A DNA stretch of 64,000 bases from Anthracocystis setariae. Lineage: Eukaryota; Basidiomycota; Ustilaginomycetes; Ustilaginales; Ustilaginaceae. Made by a program: the position numbers and the translations under genes. Below the pieces are notes generated by a model, which was not told the DNA's origin, searched no databases, and saw only the letters and a list, made by a program, of their open reading frames with translations. The stretch is taken from assembly GCA_928724745.1 (NCBI GenBank), contig CAKMXJ010000024.1, positions 1 to 64,000 of the forward strand, given 5' to 3'. Positions 44,701 through 53,725 of this stretch are shown piece by piece; position 1 is the stretch's first letter, and each line of letters begins with the position of its first letter.

Positions 44701-45499
44701 TCAGACAGACGGTCAAACGGAACGGGTCAACCAGGTCGTCGAGCAATACCTCCGTATGTATTGCAATTACGAGCAGAACAACTGGGCTTTGCTATTGGCC
44801 AACGCCGAGTTTGTTTACAACAACGCGGTACACAGCAGTCTCGGTGTCTCACCATTCTTTGCGTGTTACGGGTGGAATCCCAAGATGCATCCAGAAGTAC
44901 CAGAGCGCGCTGGCGTGCTTGACCCTCAACGAGCTGAGTTCGCTCGTTCAGAAGCAGAGCTCACTACTTATCTGCAAGACCAAGTCCGGTCGGCTCAGGC
45001 TCGTGCGGTCGAGCAGTACAATAAGAAGCATCTTGACGTTGAGTTCAAAGTTGGAGAGCTCGTCTACGTCAACCGACGCAACTGGAAAACTCGCCGACCG
45101 AGTCCCAAGCTCGACACCCGGTTCGCCGGGCCGTACCCCATCGTCGAGCGCATCGGCGCCAGAGCATACCGCCTCCAATTACCGACTTCGCTCCGTGTCC
45201 ACGACGTTTTCCACGTCTCGATGCTCGAGAAGCGGAGGTCCAGCGAGCTCGTTGGACGGGATGAGCGCGCGGTGGTGCCGCCGCTGCACGACGAAGACCT
45301 CGAGTACGAGGTCGAAGCTATCACGGGACACCGCGCCATTAACGGCCGACTGCAATACCGGGTCCTCTGGAAGGGCTACCCGGAGGAGCAAGCCTCTTGG
45401 GAGTATGTCGAGCTCCTCGCCTGCCCAGACCTCATTCAGGAGTATGAGGAGAAGCGGGGGGGAGGACTCCGAACCGCTCGAAAGCGGCAGGCAATTTAG
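41732..45499 (+). CDS. pol: Gypsy-2 Pol polyprotein: protease, RT, RNase H, integrase, chromodomain
   Basis: 1255 aa from the ATG overlapping the gag stop; the frame is open upstream to 41717, so a -1 shift in a short overlap is also possible. Aspartic protease DTGAS (Asp49). RT with FSKLDLKAAY and YLDD (426-429). RNase H with TDASD (Asp578) and YEIHDKELLAI. Integrase with an HHCC finger (AGHPGRDTT to CPVCARYKAPRH) and a core of Asp901, Asp961 and Glu997, the last two 35 residues apart as usual. A C-terminal chromodomain starts near residue 1191 (YEVEAITGHR, YRVLWKGYP, SWEYVELL). No stop or frameshift; all catalytic residues are seen. It copies element RNA and integrates the cDNA, probably guided by the chromodomain. 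Confidence 0.93.
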   Translation: MMACLALQPPSPSPCIYRNCSLCFSANSNTSVLEVTGTINGCPARILADTGASLSLLSSAYARTYCINIKTTPQPTAVHGVSGHRLAITHDATLTVNIGEQTLPPLQAYVADISDFDLIIGYQELRTLQPRIDWTSGRIKFTAAQRDPLGRVKHDLGPSLSVISRALPSNEPGITVHGNEFVSFQQLVQASYQDGPIGIMLIDAPPSSLPSFGFVPTGEDKGIEIEVEPEPPTPVSIPEQYRDLEAVFSEVEADKLPPRTSTDLPIELVPGAKPPQGPLYLKGPKEMEELRKYLDENLAKGFIRPSKSPARSPVLFVPKKDGGLRLCVDYRGLNEVTVKNRAPLPLIEEQLFLLRNAKVFSKLDLKAAYNLVRIADGDEWKTAFGTQLGLYEYLVMPFGLANAPSHFQSLVNSIFRDIIGVYVVVYLDDFLIFSNKEEEHVDHVREVLRRLQANRLFAKLSKCIFHTDTVEFLGYVITPGGIEMDQEKVRIIKEWPLPQTIHDIQRFLGFANFYRRFISHFARISKPLTTLIKPTERFKKFQLSEEAVEAFHKLIEAFTTAGVLRHFDYHKPTRLETDASDFAIAGVLKQETENRWHPVAFYSRKMTSAEKNYEIHDKELLAIVACLHQWRHMLAGLPSQFAVLSDHEALKYFTVQRRISGRQARWAVLLADFDFVVQYRPGDKAGEPDSLTRRSDMEPSAEEREHNVRQLLHPRIFEIGLPENQSPGRNESDGGLTGVIQPQSSMAAIVRGGLPELVRVFQPLDTELQALHKHTPFEVKDGLWYREGRLVIPKVTLAGKQGRSDTRSAKIASEQSLSVEHLRFMVMTQCHDGITAGHPGRDTTLALTQRHYWWPGMRAWIADYVASCPVCARYKAPRHRPYGLLKPLATPSRPWGSVSMDFIEGLPLSDGYDSILVVVDRLTKLAVLTPTVKTITSARTAELLQQHVFRRFGTPEHIVSDRGRQFISAVWKRYTDSLSIQHSLSTAYHPQTDGQTERVNQVVEQYLRMYCNYEQNNWALLLANAEFVYNNAVHSSLGVSPFFACYGWNPKMHPEVPERAGVLDPQRAEFARSEAELTTYLQDQVRSAQARAVEQYNKKHLDVEFKVGELVYVNRRNWKTRRPSPKLDTRFAGPYPIVERIGARAYRLQLPTSLRVHDVFHVSMLEKRRSSELVGRDERAVVPPLHDEDLEYEVEAITGHRAINGRLQYRVLWKGYPEEQASWEYVELLACPDLIQEYEEKRGGGLRTARKRQAI

Positions 45500-45709
45500 C
45501 TGCCCAGCCGCACTAGATGATTCGGCGGCTTGATGTGGGTCACTCAGCCGCTGTAAAACGACCGCGGCACGTTGGTAATTCAATCAGCCGCCGTGGACAA
45601 CCGTCGCCACACGTCCACACTCTTTTTTTCACATATCAAGACATCACGACCAATTCACAAAGTCCTCAAGCACAAGACAACAGGAACGACATCAATTGTT
45701 AGACAACGG

Positions 45710-47331
45710 TTAACGGAAGACCTCAGGGCGGTGGTATCGTACCTCCTCCTCGTCGTCGCCACGGCTAGTTACGAACCAGCCAAGACCCTCGAAGTTCGGC
45801 TCCTCCTCCATGACCTCGCACGGCAGATACTGGCCAAGCAAGGAACGATTCTCACGATGGTACCGCGCCAGGGTCTCGCGAACTTGCGTACCGATCGTGC
45901 CCGCTGTCAAGAAGGCATCGCGAGCGTCGAGGTGGAAGGTTCGCTCCTTGAACCAGTCCACCAGGCGATCACGACGACGCACAGCACCCAAACCAGGACC
46001 ACCAGGGTACGTGAGGTGGGCACGCACCACAGCCCGCTCGTTCGTAGCCAACGTTGAGTGGGGGCTATCGCCGACGTACTCGTGGCGTGTGGCGCGCCAG
46101 ATCTCGCGGCCGCCACACTTCTTTTTGGTCGTCAGGCAATGGCAGCACGACGAAGCTGCAGGGCGGGGACGAGGTCCAGTTGGATCACCATAGGTGACCG
46201 GAAAACATCTGGTTCCAGGCAAAAGAAGAGGTAAAGTGTCAGTACTGACCGAACCACTCACATCGAGAAGGATACTTACGGGACATCGAGGTCTGCACAA
46301 TGCTTGCAGCTGTAGTTCGGCCACGGCGAACTACCTTCGGTCAAGCGTCGCACCATCGTTCGGTGCAACCAGACCCTGCCGGCATCGTCAAGTTGCCACT
46401 CGCGGTCCCAAGCCTCGTTGACGATCGCGATGAGCAGCGCAGGGGCGGTGTATCGCTCCGTCCACTCCAGCATCTCGACCAGAGTGGGCTTGCGCGGACC
46501 TGTACGCTGCAGCACCACGTCCTCGGCGCGGCGAATGGGCGGCGGGCCGAACTCAGGCGTTCGGCGGCCGGGCGATCCGAGTGATAGGCCAAGATCAGGC
46601 GACGGGCGGTTGGATGACTCACGGAAGTCGCTAAGTGTGTCGGCCGGCCCGGGACCAGCAGACTCGTACGCTCCAGCACCATAGGCCGGCAAGCGAGGCT
46701 CCGCGGGGGAGGCCGGCGTCAAACCGTGCTCGTGAAGCTGAGCGCTCGTCATCGAACGCAACTCCTCGGCCGTAAACCTCGCCGGAGGGGTGGGTGGTGC
46801 GTATAGCTCGGGCGAAGTACGGACGTAGACCGGCGAGCGAGGCGGTGAGATCGATGTACTTGACAATGGCGACTGCGGAGACGGACCAAGGAACAATGCT
46901 TCTAGGGGAGAACCGACCACGCGAGCAGGAATCTCAACTCGAGGAGGGGTCACGGCGACTGGCCTGACGACACCAGTAGGCGGCGCAATGGCATCAGGCG
47001 TGGCAGTAACAGCAGCTACAGCCACAACATCGGGCGCGGCAGTCACAGCGGCCACAGCCATGGTGTCCGGCGCGGCAGCAGCGGCAGTCACGGCTACTGC
47101 ATCGGATGGGACAGCAGCAGCAACCACAGCCACGGGGTCGGGCGCATCCACAGCAGCTGTGGCAGCGATGACGACGGCGGGTGTGGTGACGCTGGCAGGC
47201 GCCTCCGGGGCCTGATCGGTGCCGGACGATGGGGTGGAGGGGGTATCGGCGTCAGCCGACGCCTTGGCGAGCCGTGCTGACCGACGTGAGGGGACAGCAG
47301 GCGCAGTCGAAGTCTTCTTGTTGGGCGCCAT
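45710..47331 (-). CDS. Antisense spliced accessory gene of gypsy-2, paired C-x2-C-x6-C protein
   Basis: Exon 1 (47331-46280) starts MAPNKKTST with a basic SRRSARLAK stretch, then long Ala/Val/Asp-rich low complexity and a Pro-rich part. The intron (46279-46209, 71 bp) has donor GTAAGT, branch TACTGAC and acceptor AACCAG. Exon 2 runs 46208-45710. The product is 516 aa. Splicing is needed to complete the motif C-x2-C-x6-C-x19-C-x2-C-x6-C: the third Cys follows the junction. The spacing matches the copia-A accessory protein exactly, including the 19-residue spacer. Pol and this gene are convergent. The motif resembles a stretched Zn2Cys6 cluster; DNA or RNA binding is only inferred. Confidence 0.75.
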
Positions 47332-47537
47332 AATGTTGTCGACGACGAAAGGGTTGGAGATGGTGATGGTAGTTCAGTAGTCACGTCACTCAGCCGCCGA
47401 CGAGCTCACAGCGGCTGGAAGATGCGCAGACGAGCTCACAGCGGCTGGAAGATGCGCAGACGAGCCCACAGCGGCTGGAAGATGCGCAGACCATTTCATT
47501 TCACCTTGCAGGAGCTCGGTTCTCGGAAGGGGGGTAA
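47332..47537. other. Gypsy-2 spacer with 32-bp tandem repeats and polypurine tract
   Basis: Three near-perfect copies of CAGACGAGCTCACAGCGGC plus TGGAAGATGCG (about 47396-47490) lie between the accessory gene start and the 3' LTR, possibly within the antisense promoter. The polypurine tract GGAAGGGGGGTAA (about 47525-47537) abuts the LTR. Confidence 0.7.
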
Positions 47538-48650
47538 TGTTACAGGCAGCGAAGCCGAGGCGGCGGAAAACTGGTTTTACGGCCGCCTTCGGCCCCAGCG
47601 CGGTTAAGAGGGCTACGGTCGACCGCCCTCACATTCGGGTGAGGGGAGGTACGTGACCCGCAGTGCGCCGAATTTAGCAGTGGCGTTACTCACGGGGGGT
47701 AAAGTTGGAGCGGTGGAAAATACGCTTTTCGGCCGCCGTCGAAGTGAGTGCGGCTCAAAGAGTCTCTTTCAGCCGATTTTGCCCATAGCGATCGGATGGC
47801 GGCCGTTCGACAGCGCAGAGACGCCGGATCGCGACAAACGCCATCTCGAGGAGATCAGCAGGTGAGGGACACCATCTCAGATGCTCTCAGAGGCTTGGAG
47901 GTGATCAGCTGCTTGTGCCGCGGTCAGTACATGCGCACACGCAGGCCGTGCAGCTAGACAATAGGCCAGCGCCGGATCGACCTTGCCATAGGGGCTTGGA
48001 GCGGACATACTTAATGTCTCCTCACCTGGCTCGTAGTGGATGAGCTCCTCATCCACTCTACTTCTTACAACACCAGTCTTCAGCTCAGTATCTATTCTTA
48101 ACGACGTCTTCACGATCATTCCAGTAACTAGTTTAGTAAGTTGCAATACAGTAGCATTGCAGCTTCCTCGCGTGCCTCCGTTCAAGTCGGAGAACAGCTA
48201 GTCCTCGCCGGTACGTGTACCGACACCGCAGTGCGTAAACGCTGCTACACGCTGACACCGAGACGGCAGGCTCTTAGCCGTCTCTCTAACAGCTTGGTGG
48301 TCACGTCCAGTGTCCACTTAGCTAACCAGCCAGCCTTCTGCCTTGTCAAGAGCGCTCGCGAGACACCAGGCTAACACGCCGTAATACCGAGTACGCCGTG
48401 CTGCCTCTGAACGGAGCGCCAACAGCGTCAGTCGGTAATAGGTCGAACGCGGTCGAGAAGCCCACCCTCCACCGCCGTCAAGTCGAGTGCGGCCCAGTCG
48501 TCCTCATCGGACCGCCGACGTATCTGCGCAACCCACCTCGTACTACCCAGTTGCCCAGGCGCGTATCCCAAACTCGGCGGCCCAACCCCTCAGGACCGCA
48601 CCGCTCTCGAAACAAGATCGGCCTATTTACCAGGCGCCCGACCGCTGACA
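47538..48650 (+). repeat. Gypsy-2 3' LTR
   Basis: 1113 bp, TGTTACAGG to GCTGACA, the same as the 5' LTR in every stretch compared. It is followed by the second TGGTT target duplication (48651-48655). Confidence 0.95.
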
Positions 48651-48655
48651 TGGTT

Positions 48656-49111
48656 CTCAACTCCCAACGACACTTCTCCTTGCTGGACAAACACCCTCAC
48701 CCCGGCCTGGTGATCATGGATCCCGGATGTCAAGAGTGCAGACTCATCGGAGTGCACTGTTTGTTCGGCGCCGGGATCAATCCTCAAGGTAAGAAGCGCG
48801 ACCCCGCTCGCGGGTCTTGCGATCACTGTATGGTGATCTCAAAACCATGCCGAGGATTAGGATACGAGGGCAAAAGGACCCAGAAGATTGCCCTTGTTGA
48901 TGGACTCCGGGGGAAACTTAGCAAGGCCAGGGACATCTGCATCGACACACTCGTTGCTTCAAGGACAGGGAAACCACCTCCAAAGAAGTGGGATCCCTCG
49001 TACTTCATCAAGATTATCGGCCAAGTAGAAGAGTTCGTTGACAAGCGCGAGGCCCCGGGGCCCCAAAACAGGTTTGCTCAAGCGTCTGGCTCCGGTACTA
49101 CGGGTCCTTAA
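48656..49111 (+). pseudogene. Copia-A accessory gene, 3' part with paired C-x2-C-x6-C motif
   Basis: Continues the frame of 38027-38911 after removal of gypsy-2 and one target duplication; 151 codons and a TAA. It carries C-x2-C-x6-C, a 19-residue spacer and C-x2-C-x6-C (CQECRLIGVHC and CDHCMVISKPC), then basic and helical sequence. An ATG formed at the gypsy-2 border (48650) allows an isolated frame, but that is an insertion artefact. The exact match in spacing to the gypsy-2 accessory protein suggests a shared family. Confidence 0.75.
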
Positions 49112-49190
49112 GACCCGTCGTGAATTCAATCATCTTGTAGCAAAATGATTTACCATGTCTGATGTGTGTGAAGTGTTTGACACGGGGGAC

Positions 49191-49988
49191 TGTTGGAACG
49201 CAGAGTTCCATATTCCATCTCTCACTTAGAACATTTCACCATCGGGCCACAGAACCCAACGTCGGGTTTTGTGATCCGCATGCGGGTTTGTGCCCTCAGC
49301 CGGATTTGGACAACCACAACGTAATTCACAAGAAACCACCCGAAACCCACACACGCGCCCAAGACACACAACTCACAACAGAAGGTTCAGACATCATCTC
49401 CAAACCCGCGGTCGGGTTTCACAATTCCGCATGCGTCACCTAGGAGAACTCAGAAGTGCTCTGACCCAACCAAGGTACACACTACACAAAAGCAAGAAAG
49501 CCTCAAACGACCAAGCAAGGAGTTCACGCTATAGACACTGTAGCATTCATCAAGGAATGCTCAGTACAAATGTTGGGAAGCGTCTTCCAGTAGTCTCAAC
49601 GTGTATATAAGTGCTCCCTTGTCACGACCCGTTAGTGCTCTTGGAATATATCAAATCTTTCCCCTATTCACTCTGACCCTTACCTTCTCTCCAATAACTC
49701 GTCAAGTAATTGTCGAGTACTCATAGTATTTCTCATTCAAGCTTCCTAACCTCTGCAAAACAATGTGAACGTACGAAACCCAACATGGATCTTTGGTATA
49801 ACAACAAAGATAATGCTCGGTCATCCTAAGACTTCCGGGATTCTAACAAACCCACAGTTTGTCAGAACCTGACGTTGGGGTTGATCACCCAACGCCTACT
49901 TCCGTAAGTCGCGCTCAAAAGTCAGAATTAACTATTTACTTTTGGCTTTGCCGTAAGGCCGTCATCTCTTGACCCCTATAATTTTACA
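49191..49988 (+). repeat. Copia-A 3' LTR
   Basis: 798 bp from TGTTGGAACGC to AATTTTACA, right after the polypurine tract. It shares the CCCGCGGTCGGGTTT and CCGTAAGGCCG landmarks with the inverted copies at 49989-50251 and 52630-53720. It includes a TATATAAG box near 49602. Confidence 0.85.
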
Positions 49989-50251
49989 GTTTCTACTTGA
50001 GGACGCATCCGGAATCATCAAACCCGACCGCGGGTTTTTTTAGACAATGTTTTGAACCTCTTGTCTTGGACCGTATGTCTTAGACGTGTGTGTGGGAATT
50101 TCCTGATTTGCAACAAGTCGCATCGTGATCAGTTAAATCTGGTTGGGATACCAAGTCCCGCATGCAGATTGCAAATCCTGACGTCGGGTTTATGGCCGAA
50201 GGGTGAAATGTTCTAAGTGTGAGACGGTATGTGGAACTTGGAGTTCCAACA
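49989..50251 (-). repeat. Copia-B LTR fragment, interrupted by copia-A
   Basis: The first ~263 bp of a copia LTR in inverted orientation, starting TGTTGGAACTCC at 50251 and broken where copia-A ends. The simplest reading is that copia-A inserted into this older LTR. The other half would have lain beyond the lost 5' end of copia-A. Confidence 0.75.
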
Positions 50252-50831
50252 CCCCCCGCTGCGCAACGCTTTGTGCGCCCAGCCATTGACGCGTGCGCCG
50301 CTCCGCGCCCCACAAGTGAAATTTTTTTGGAACCACTCCCGCCGCCGCAATGAGTGGGGCTTGTGCGCTCCGGAGTGCGTGCACCCCAAGGCGGGGGGTC
50401 AATGTTACGGCTGGACAAAGGCTCTCAGCCAGCGCGCTGTCCGACGGCCGCGCAGGAGAGTGAGCGTGCCACGCGGGGTGTTACCATTAAGGGGCGAGCT
50501 GCGGGGTATGCTGTGACTGGAGGAGCGCGCCGCGCAGCGCTCGACACAGGGGCCCAACCCATATGTTGTGAGTCGGGGTTGCGCGCGGCCACATGTTCCA
50601 GGAAGAGGCGCGCGGCGCGTGGCACGCGTGATGCCTTATAAGGTGGGAGCCGCGCGCCACCTCCCTGTTGTCCGTCGTTGAATGTATTCTTAGTTACCTT
50701 GAGTAATAGCAAATATCAGACCCAACGGTAGAACCGTTAACCTCAGGATCGTGCTCGGTGACTCTTGTGGCCACCACTCCCGCCACGCGCTCTCAAGCCC
50801 AAGCCTTGCACACCGCGCGCCACGCCGCACA
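50252..50831 (+). mobile_element. Gypsy-3: 3' end with LTR
   Basis: 150 bp of GC-rich internal sequence and a polypurine tract (AAGGCGGGGGGTCAA, to 50402) lead into an LTR at 50403-50831 (429 bp, TGTTACGGCTGG to CCGCACA). GCGCG words are frequent. No coding part remains. It abuts the stop codon of the Myb/SANT-like gene, with GTCAA (50832-50836) as the likely target-duplication copy. Confidence 0.75.
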
Positions 50832-50832
50832 G

Positions 50833-52183
50833 TCAAGAGGTTGTCAGACCCTTGGCGCTTAACACAAGCATGGCATCCAAGACGTTGTCAGACAATGCAC
50901 CCTTCTGTTTGTGTGAGAATGTTGTGACTCCAAAGTCAATGCTGTCCAACTCCAGGCCCGGCAATGGCGATGATGATGTGGCTGGAACGTCTGGAGCTTG
51001 CTTGGATCTTGAAGACATCAAGCAAGATGCAGCAGTTCTGCCAGCGTTGACAGACAAGGAAGCACTATGAGCTAGAGCTTCCTCTTGGCCTGTGGCAGCA
51101 GCGGTGTGTCCTGCCTCAGCTTCCAAGATGCCCTTGATCATGCGTTCCAACACCGTCTGTGGTGCCTTGGCAATACCAGATGCTTGTCTTGATGATTGCT
51201 TCTTTGTCTTGTAGCTGGAAGCAATTTGGTTCCACTTGTCCTTGATGCCCTCAGGTTTGCAGCAAGGAAGGCCCTTGTCCGCGTTCTTGTTGTTGAACTT
51301 GGCCACCACAAGCTTCCACGCCTGGCCTTGTTGTACATTGCCCTTGCATTTCTTTGGGTTGTGGTGGTCCATTGCTTGAATCAAATACTCCTCTTCCTCC
51401 TGGCTGAAGGGTGTTGACTGCCCGCCCTTTGCATTTGACAAGGTTGCTCTTCCAGCTCTCGGTCTTCTCATTGATGGTTGAGATGCAGATGGCACAGACA
51501 GGTTCTGGGACCACTGCAAAAGAGGCTGTGATTGCAAAGAGAGTATGTTATGCTCCTGGGGTCTGAGAACCTCGGAACGTGGTTGTGCGTCTGTATTGAG
51601 GCCAGGGGCGTGGTACCGGGTGTTGCTCCCGGGATTGTTGCCAAGATAGCGGAGCGGGAGAGCAGGAGATTGGGAGAAGGTCTGATATTTCCACCTACTA
51701 GAGTGAGTAAGCTAAAATACAATTGACGTCTGAATGTGAGTTAGTTGCAGGGAGGATCTTTGGTATGGCCCCTGGGAGCCCCTCCCAGGGATTACTGCAG
51801 TATCCCCCTGGGCCCCAATCCACGCCCCAAATCAGGAAAGCCATCTCCCGCTCACCACCCTTCTATATTCCAGCCCGGCACTGATGCTTGTAACAGAGTA
51901 CTTGAGAGGGCAAAGTATCTACAAACAGCGATGGAGACGGTGGCTGCGGAGGAGGAGACCAGGAGAGGGTGGGTTCAGGTGCAGGGCTGCTCAAGAACGC
52001 TGGAGAAGCTTTGGCAGCGTCGGGAAGTTGGAGGTATTTGTGTTGTGGCGGCGTTGGCAAGGGAAATGCTTGGGTGGGATCAATGATGTCTGCCATCATC
52101 TTGTTGGTGATGCTTGCTGCCATCACTACACCCAGTCCATGCTGCATATAACAAGGGTCAAGGTTGTGACAGAGCTGCTGCAT
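50833..52183 (-). pseudogene. Myb/SANT-like DNA-binding protein gene split by a solo LTR
   Basis: The ATG at 52183 opens 96 codons (Pro-rich) to 51896. After the solo LTR and one GAGTA target copy the same frame resumes at 51540 and runs 236 codons to the TGA at 50833; without the insertion it would encode 331 aa. Residues ~141-211 form a trihelix/SANT-like domain (FSQEEEEYLIQAMDHHNP, GQAWKLVVAKFNN, IKDKWNQIASSYKTKKQ), the kind often found in transposon-derived or regulatory DNA-binding proteins. The C-terminal part is Ser/Ala-rich. As it stands, translation stops shortly inside the LTR. Gypsy-3 abuts the stop codon. It may be a host gene or a DNA-transposon accessory gene; no transposase lies nearby. 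Confidence 0.75.
51546..51895 (-). mobile_element. Solo LTR of the gypsy-1 family, TSD GAGTA
   Basis: 350 bp in inverted orientation (TGTTACAAGC at 51895 to GGAGCATAACA at 51546), with perfect GAGTA duplications at 51541-51545 and 51896-51900. The half nearest 51546 closely matches the gypsy-1 LTR; the other half has diverged. Recombination between two LTRs would leave exactly this scar. Confidence 0.93.
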
Positions 52184-52629
52184 TGTTCAGTGATGTATAG
52201 CAACATATAGCAACATGGACGCAGGAGGACAGTATCAAAGGTTGATTCTGTAGGAAGGCAGCTTCATTTTGGAGAAACACAGCAAGTTCATGAATGCAAC
52301 AAGCACAACTACTACCATCTGGGCCAATGCAGGTGATCTCACTCATATTGGCTTGAACTTTGGCCCAATGGTCTCAGAATCACTCTTTTGGCCTAAAGAA
52401 AGCATCATGTGCAGGGTTAAAAAATTTGATCAATTTGGACTCAGCCACCACCACCACCACCACCACCACCACCAGTACGTTCCAAACAACCATCATCTAC
52501 CTCCTATAGGAGGTGCTCACTACCAGCTCCAACAAGCTCTACAACCACCTCCACCACCAGGACGCCAAAAACTCCCTAACGTCAGATTGATAACTGATGC
52601 AGAAGGTGACCGTATATTCCAACAATGAC
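52184..52629. other. Unassigned sequence with CCA repeat
   Basis: A 119-codon plus-strand ORF (52269-52628) with a nine-His run from (CAC)n at 52447-52473 and a Pro/Gln-rich end. Composition is repeat-driven, no family is recognised, and its stop lies in the LTR target duplication. I do not call it a gene. It is probably 5' flank of the Myb/SANT-like gene. Confidence 0.4.
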
Positions 52630-53720
52630 TGTGAAAGAGTAGAGGAAGTGAAATCACGGCCTTACGGCAAAGACAAAAGTAAATAGTTAATTTTGACTTT
52701 TGAGCGTGACTTACGGAAGTAGGCGTTGGGTGATCAACCCCAACATTGGGTTCTGACAAACTGCGGGTTTGTTAGAATCCCGGAAGTCTCAGGATGACCA
52801 AGCGTTATCTTTGTTGTTATTCCAAAGATCCGCGTTGGGTCTCATACGCTCATGTTGTTTTTGCAGAGGTAGGAAGCTTGAATGAGGAATACTATGAGTA
52901 TCTTGATGACCACTCGACAAGTTGTTGGAGAGAAGGTATGATGAGAGTGAATGGGAAAAGATTTGATGATTTTCAAGAGCACTAACGGGTCATGACAAGA
53001 GGCACATATATATACACATCGAGGCTCGTAAACTCGCTTCCTTGAGCAAGTACTAGTCATCCGTTAGTGAATGGTGTGGTATCTATAGCATGGTCCCCTC
53101 GCTTAGTTGTGAAGATGGTTCCTTTATTTGTGGTGTATGATTCTTGGTCGGGTTGGGACAGTTTGTGGTTTGCCTTTGTGACGCATCTGGGACTGTCAAA
53201 CCCGACCGCGGGTCTTGAGACAATGTTTCAAGCCTTTTGTCTTGAACCGTGTGTCTTGAACATGTGTGTGGGAATTTTCCGTGATTTGAGACAAGTTGCG
53301 TTGTGATTGATTGAATCTGGTCAAAATACCAAGTCCCGCATGCGGATTGCAAAACCCAATGTCGGGTTTATGGCCAAAGGGTGAAATGTTCAAAGTGTGG
53401 GACGGTACGTGGTGTTGAGGTTTGCAGTAGGATATCGCACGACGTTGGGTAGAGCACTTGGTATTAGGGAGCTGGACTAGGAACAGGAGATCAAGATCGT
53501 GTAGTAAGGACAGTGATGCAGCTAGCTAACTCTTATGTTTTATTCGGTGTACTCTACCCAAGACGAGACAGACCAGAACATGTGTATGCAGGTCACGGGC
53601 CCCTACAAGGACTCCTATATTGGCGATGCTGACGTCACCAATTTCCCTTCATCGCTTATTGGCCAACGCGAGCCGATCAGGCGCTAGGATCGCCAACACG
53701 TGGAATTCTGAATTCCAACA
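52630..53720 (-). mobile_element. Solo copia LTR, TSD ATGAC, containing a smaller solo LTR
   Basis: Inverted copia-type LTR (TGTTGGAATTCAG at 53720 to CTCTTTCACA at 52630), flanked by ATGAC at 52625-52629 and 53721-53725. Excluding the nested 286-bp LTR and its 5-bp duplication it is 800 bp, close to the 798-bp copia-A LTR. Splice-like and short ORF signals within it are not taken as genes. Confidence 0.92.
53413..53698. mobile_element. Small solo LTR or TRIM-like element, TSD CGTGG
   Basis: 286 bp, TGTTGAGG to GCCAACA on the plus strand, inserted in the solo copia LTR with perfect CGTGG duplications (53408-53412, 53699-53703). Its right end (CCGATCAGGCGCTAGGAT, GCAGGTCACGGG) matches the copy at 59393-59616. 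Both strands read TGTTG...CAACA, so orientation is uncertain. Confidence 0.9.
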
Positions 53721-53725
53721 ATGAC

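Larger units (their letters stand above)
38912..48650 (+). mobile_element. Gypsy-2: complete chromodomain Ty3/gypsy element with antisense accessory gene
   Basis: 9739 bp bounded by TG...CA LTRs of 1113 bp and a perfect TGGTT duplication. Order: 5' LTR, gag, pol (protease, RT, RNase H, integrase, chromodomain), an antisense spliced accessory gene, polypurine tract GGAAGGGGGGTAA, 3' LTR. Gag and pol are open, the catalytic residues are present, and the LTRs look identical by eye, so the insertion is recent and may be autonomous. A primer-binding site right after the 5' LTR could not be matched to a tRNA with confidence. Confidence 0.95.
36378..49988 (+). mobile_element. Copia-A: truncated Ty1/copia retrotransposon containing gypsy-2
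   Basis: Begins at a telomeric tract inside the reverse transcriptase. It contains the end of pol, an accessory gene in the same orientation, a polypurine tract (CACGGGGGAC, 49181-49190) and the 3' LTR. Gypsy-2 is inserted at 38912-48650. The 5' LTR, gag, protease and integrase are missing. AACCCGnCGTCGGGTT palindromes recur in both its coding and LTR parts. Confidence 0.85.

Noticed and set aside
52794..52985. Small plus-strand ORF MTKRYLCCYSKDPRW...
   Set aside because: Lies wholly within the inverted solo copia LTR.
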